6,429 nucleotides of DNA from Comamonadaceae bacterium (GTDB taxonomy: Bacteria; Pseudomonadota; Gammaproteobacteria; Burkholderiales; Burkholderiaceae_C): the NCBI GenBank assembly GCA_947483455.1, contig CANKNK010000105.1, forward strand, positions 1 to 6,429, given 5' to 3'. Numbering within the stretch: position 1 is the stretch's first letter; each line of letters begins with the position of its first letter. This document shows positions 5,664 to 6,429 of the stretch, one piece after another. A program made the position numbers and the translations under genes. The notes below the pieces were generated by a model, which saw only the letters and a program-made list of their open reading frames with translations, was not told the origin of the DNA and did not search any database.

Positions 5664-6429
5664 CTACAAAGGGCGGATGCTACCCGGAACAATTTTCGCC
5701 CCAAAGTCACGCAGCCAGCTTTGGACCATGGGATTGCTATGAATGATGCGCTCGGCCGCTTGCTGGCGCTCTGCGCTGGCGCTCGCATTGCGCCGCGCCG
5801 GACTGTCGCTGACGCGGCCCACCTCCACCACCAAGCTGACTTTAAACCCGGCGTCCTGCAGTGCCTGGCCCAGGCGATCGCGGCTACCTGCCTGGTTGAG
5901 CGATTCGCTTTCTACCCGCAAAATCCATTGGTCCTCGTCGCGCCCAATGAGTTGCGACTGCAAAGCCAACTCGCGCGCCAAGGCAGTTACTGCCTGTGAC
6001 TGCACCAAAGCCTGCACAGTTTGGTGCCAAAAAGCCCCATGCTCACTGTCTACAAACCCGGCCACGGTGCCCGCCAGGCTCTGGTCCAGGCGGCTTTCCT
6101 GCTGAACCCGCATGGGCACACCCACCACGCGGTGGGGGGGCGTACTGGTTCGCGCTGCCTCCGGTTCTGACTGGGCTGGTGCCGACTGGGCCATGGGTTG
6201 GGGGCTAATTGCTGCGTCCTCTGCACCATGGCGCGCAGAGGGATCATGGACGGTCAGCACTTGGCCCGGCGGCACCTGGGCAGCAGCAGCGGAGACTTGC
6301 ACAGGGGCATGTGACGCGCCCTGCAATGCTTGCGCCGGCGCTGTCTTTAGAGGAGGCAAAGCGATTTTTTCGGAAGGCGCGGGTGCTTGGCCCGGGTCCG
6401 TTAGGCTTTCAGACGCCGATTTCAGGCTT
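5664..6429 (-). CDS. dnaX: DNA polymerase III subunit gamma/tau, C-terminal part (5' end outside window)
   Basis: This is the 3' end of dnaX. It codes for the tau-specific part of the clamp-loader subunit, which links the loader to the polymerase core and the DnaB helicase. The frame is open to the right edge, giving 254 visible residues; the TTG at 6357-6359 is internal, not a start. Residues 1 to about 125 of the fragment are a low-complexity linker rich in Ala, Pro, Gln and Ser. The rest is a compact domain matching the tau C-terminal domain: GAFWHQTVQALVQ near 131-143, ELALQSQLIG near 153-162, WILRVESESL near 168-177 and the hallmark end NPMVQSWLRDFGAKIVPGSI near 232-251. The ATPase domains and any frameshift signal for gamma lie outside the window. 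Identity rests on this domain plus ybaB and recR directly downstream. Confidence 0.92.
   Translation of the reverse strand, partial: SLKSASESLTDPGQAPAPSEKIALPPLKTAPAQALQGASHAPVQVSAAAAQVPPGQVLTVHDPSARHGAEDAAISPQPMAQSAPAQSEPEAARTSTPPHRVVGVPMRVQQESRLDQSLAGTVAGFVDSEHGAFWHQTVQALVQSQAVTALARELALQSQLIGRDEDQWILRVESESLNQAGSRDRLGQALQDAGFKVSLVVEVGRVSDSPARRNASASAERQQAAERIIHSNPMVQSWLRDFGAKIVPGSIRPL

Noticed and set aside
5762..5784. Ten-base direct repeat GCTGGCGCTC, offset by 13 bases
   Set aside because: It lies in GC-rich, Ala/Ser-coding dnaX sequence and is out of step with codons; chance is a sufficient explanation.
6357..6359. TTG as the start of a separate 231-residue gene on the minus strand
   Set aside because: The frame continues upstream without a stop to the window edge, and the protein is the C-terminal part of DnaX.
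6365..6370. Run of six A on the dnaX sense strand as a possible slippage site for making gamma
   Set aside because: In frame it reads GAA AAA ATC, which does not fit an X XXY YYZ slippery heptamer, and six A are short for transcriptional slippage. The classical dnaX site lies upstream of the tau linker, outside this window.

Overview
This window looks like a stretch of ordinary chromosome from a betaproteobacterium of the order Burkholderiales, most likely the family Comamonadaceae (Rhodoferax or Polaromonas type). The evidence is a moderately high GC content, the Ala/Pro/Gln-rich tau linker of DnaX, the dnaX-ybaB-recR order and the style of the proteins. The family-level placement is inference from protein style, not from a marker gene. 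Every gene recognised is a core or near-core gene. I see no insertion sequence, phage gene, CRISPR array, tRNA or rRNA.

Layout, left to right. Positions 1-1299 (+): moeA (molybdenum cofactor), whose 5' end lies just outside the window. Positions 1301-1747 (-): rnhA (RNase HI), tail to tail with moeA with one base between the stop codons. Positions 1750-2559 (-): a YafS-like class I methyltransferase whose last codons contain the ribosome binding site of rnhA. Positions 2560-2708: a 149-base divergent intergenic region with a possible minus-strand -10 box. Positions 2709-4172 (+): mltD, a secreted lytic transglycosylase with LysM-like repeats. Positions 4196-4612 (-): a small four-helix MAPEG-family membrane protein, convergent with mltD. 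It is probably the last gene of a minus-strand operon made of dnaX (3' end, 5664-6429), ybaB/ebfC (5275-5598), recR (4650-5240) and the MAPEG gene.

How the genes relate. dnaX, ybaB and recR form a widely conserved replication and repair group: the clamp-loader subunit, a nucleoid-associated protein and a recombination mediator. The MAPEG gene is an unrelated passenger downstream. The methyltransferase-rnhA pair next to mltD recalls the enterobacterial mltD-gloB-yafS-rnhA-dnaQ neighbourhood, but here gloB is not between mltD and the methyltransferase, and moeA follows rnhA instead of dnaQ.

I did not find a convincing undescribed system. The points worth a second look are start-codon choices (TTG for rnhA, uncertain for mltD, tandem GTG/ATG for the MAPEG gene), the missing glycine-rich SAM motif in the methyltransferase, the local gene-order changes, and the strongly basic C-terminal tail of MltD.
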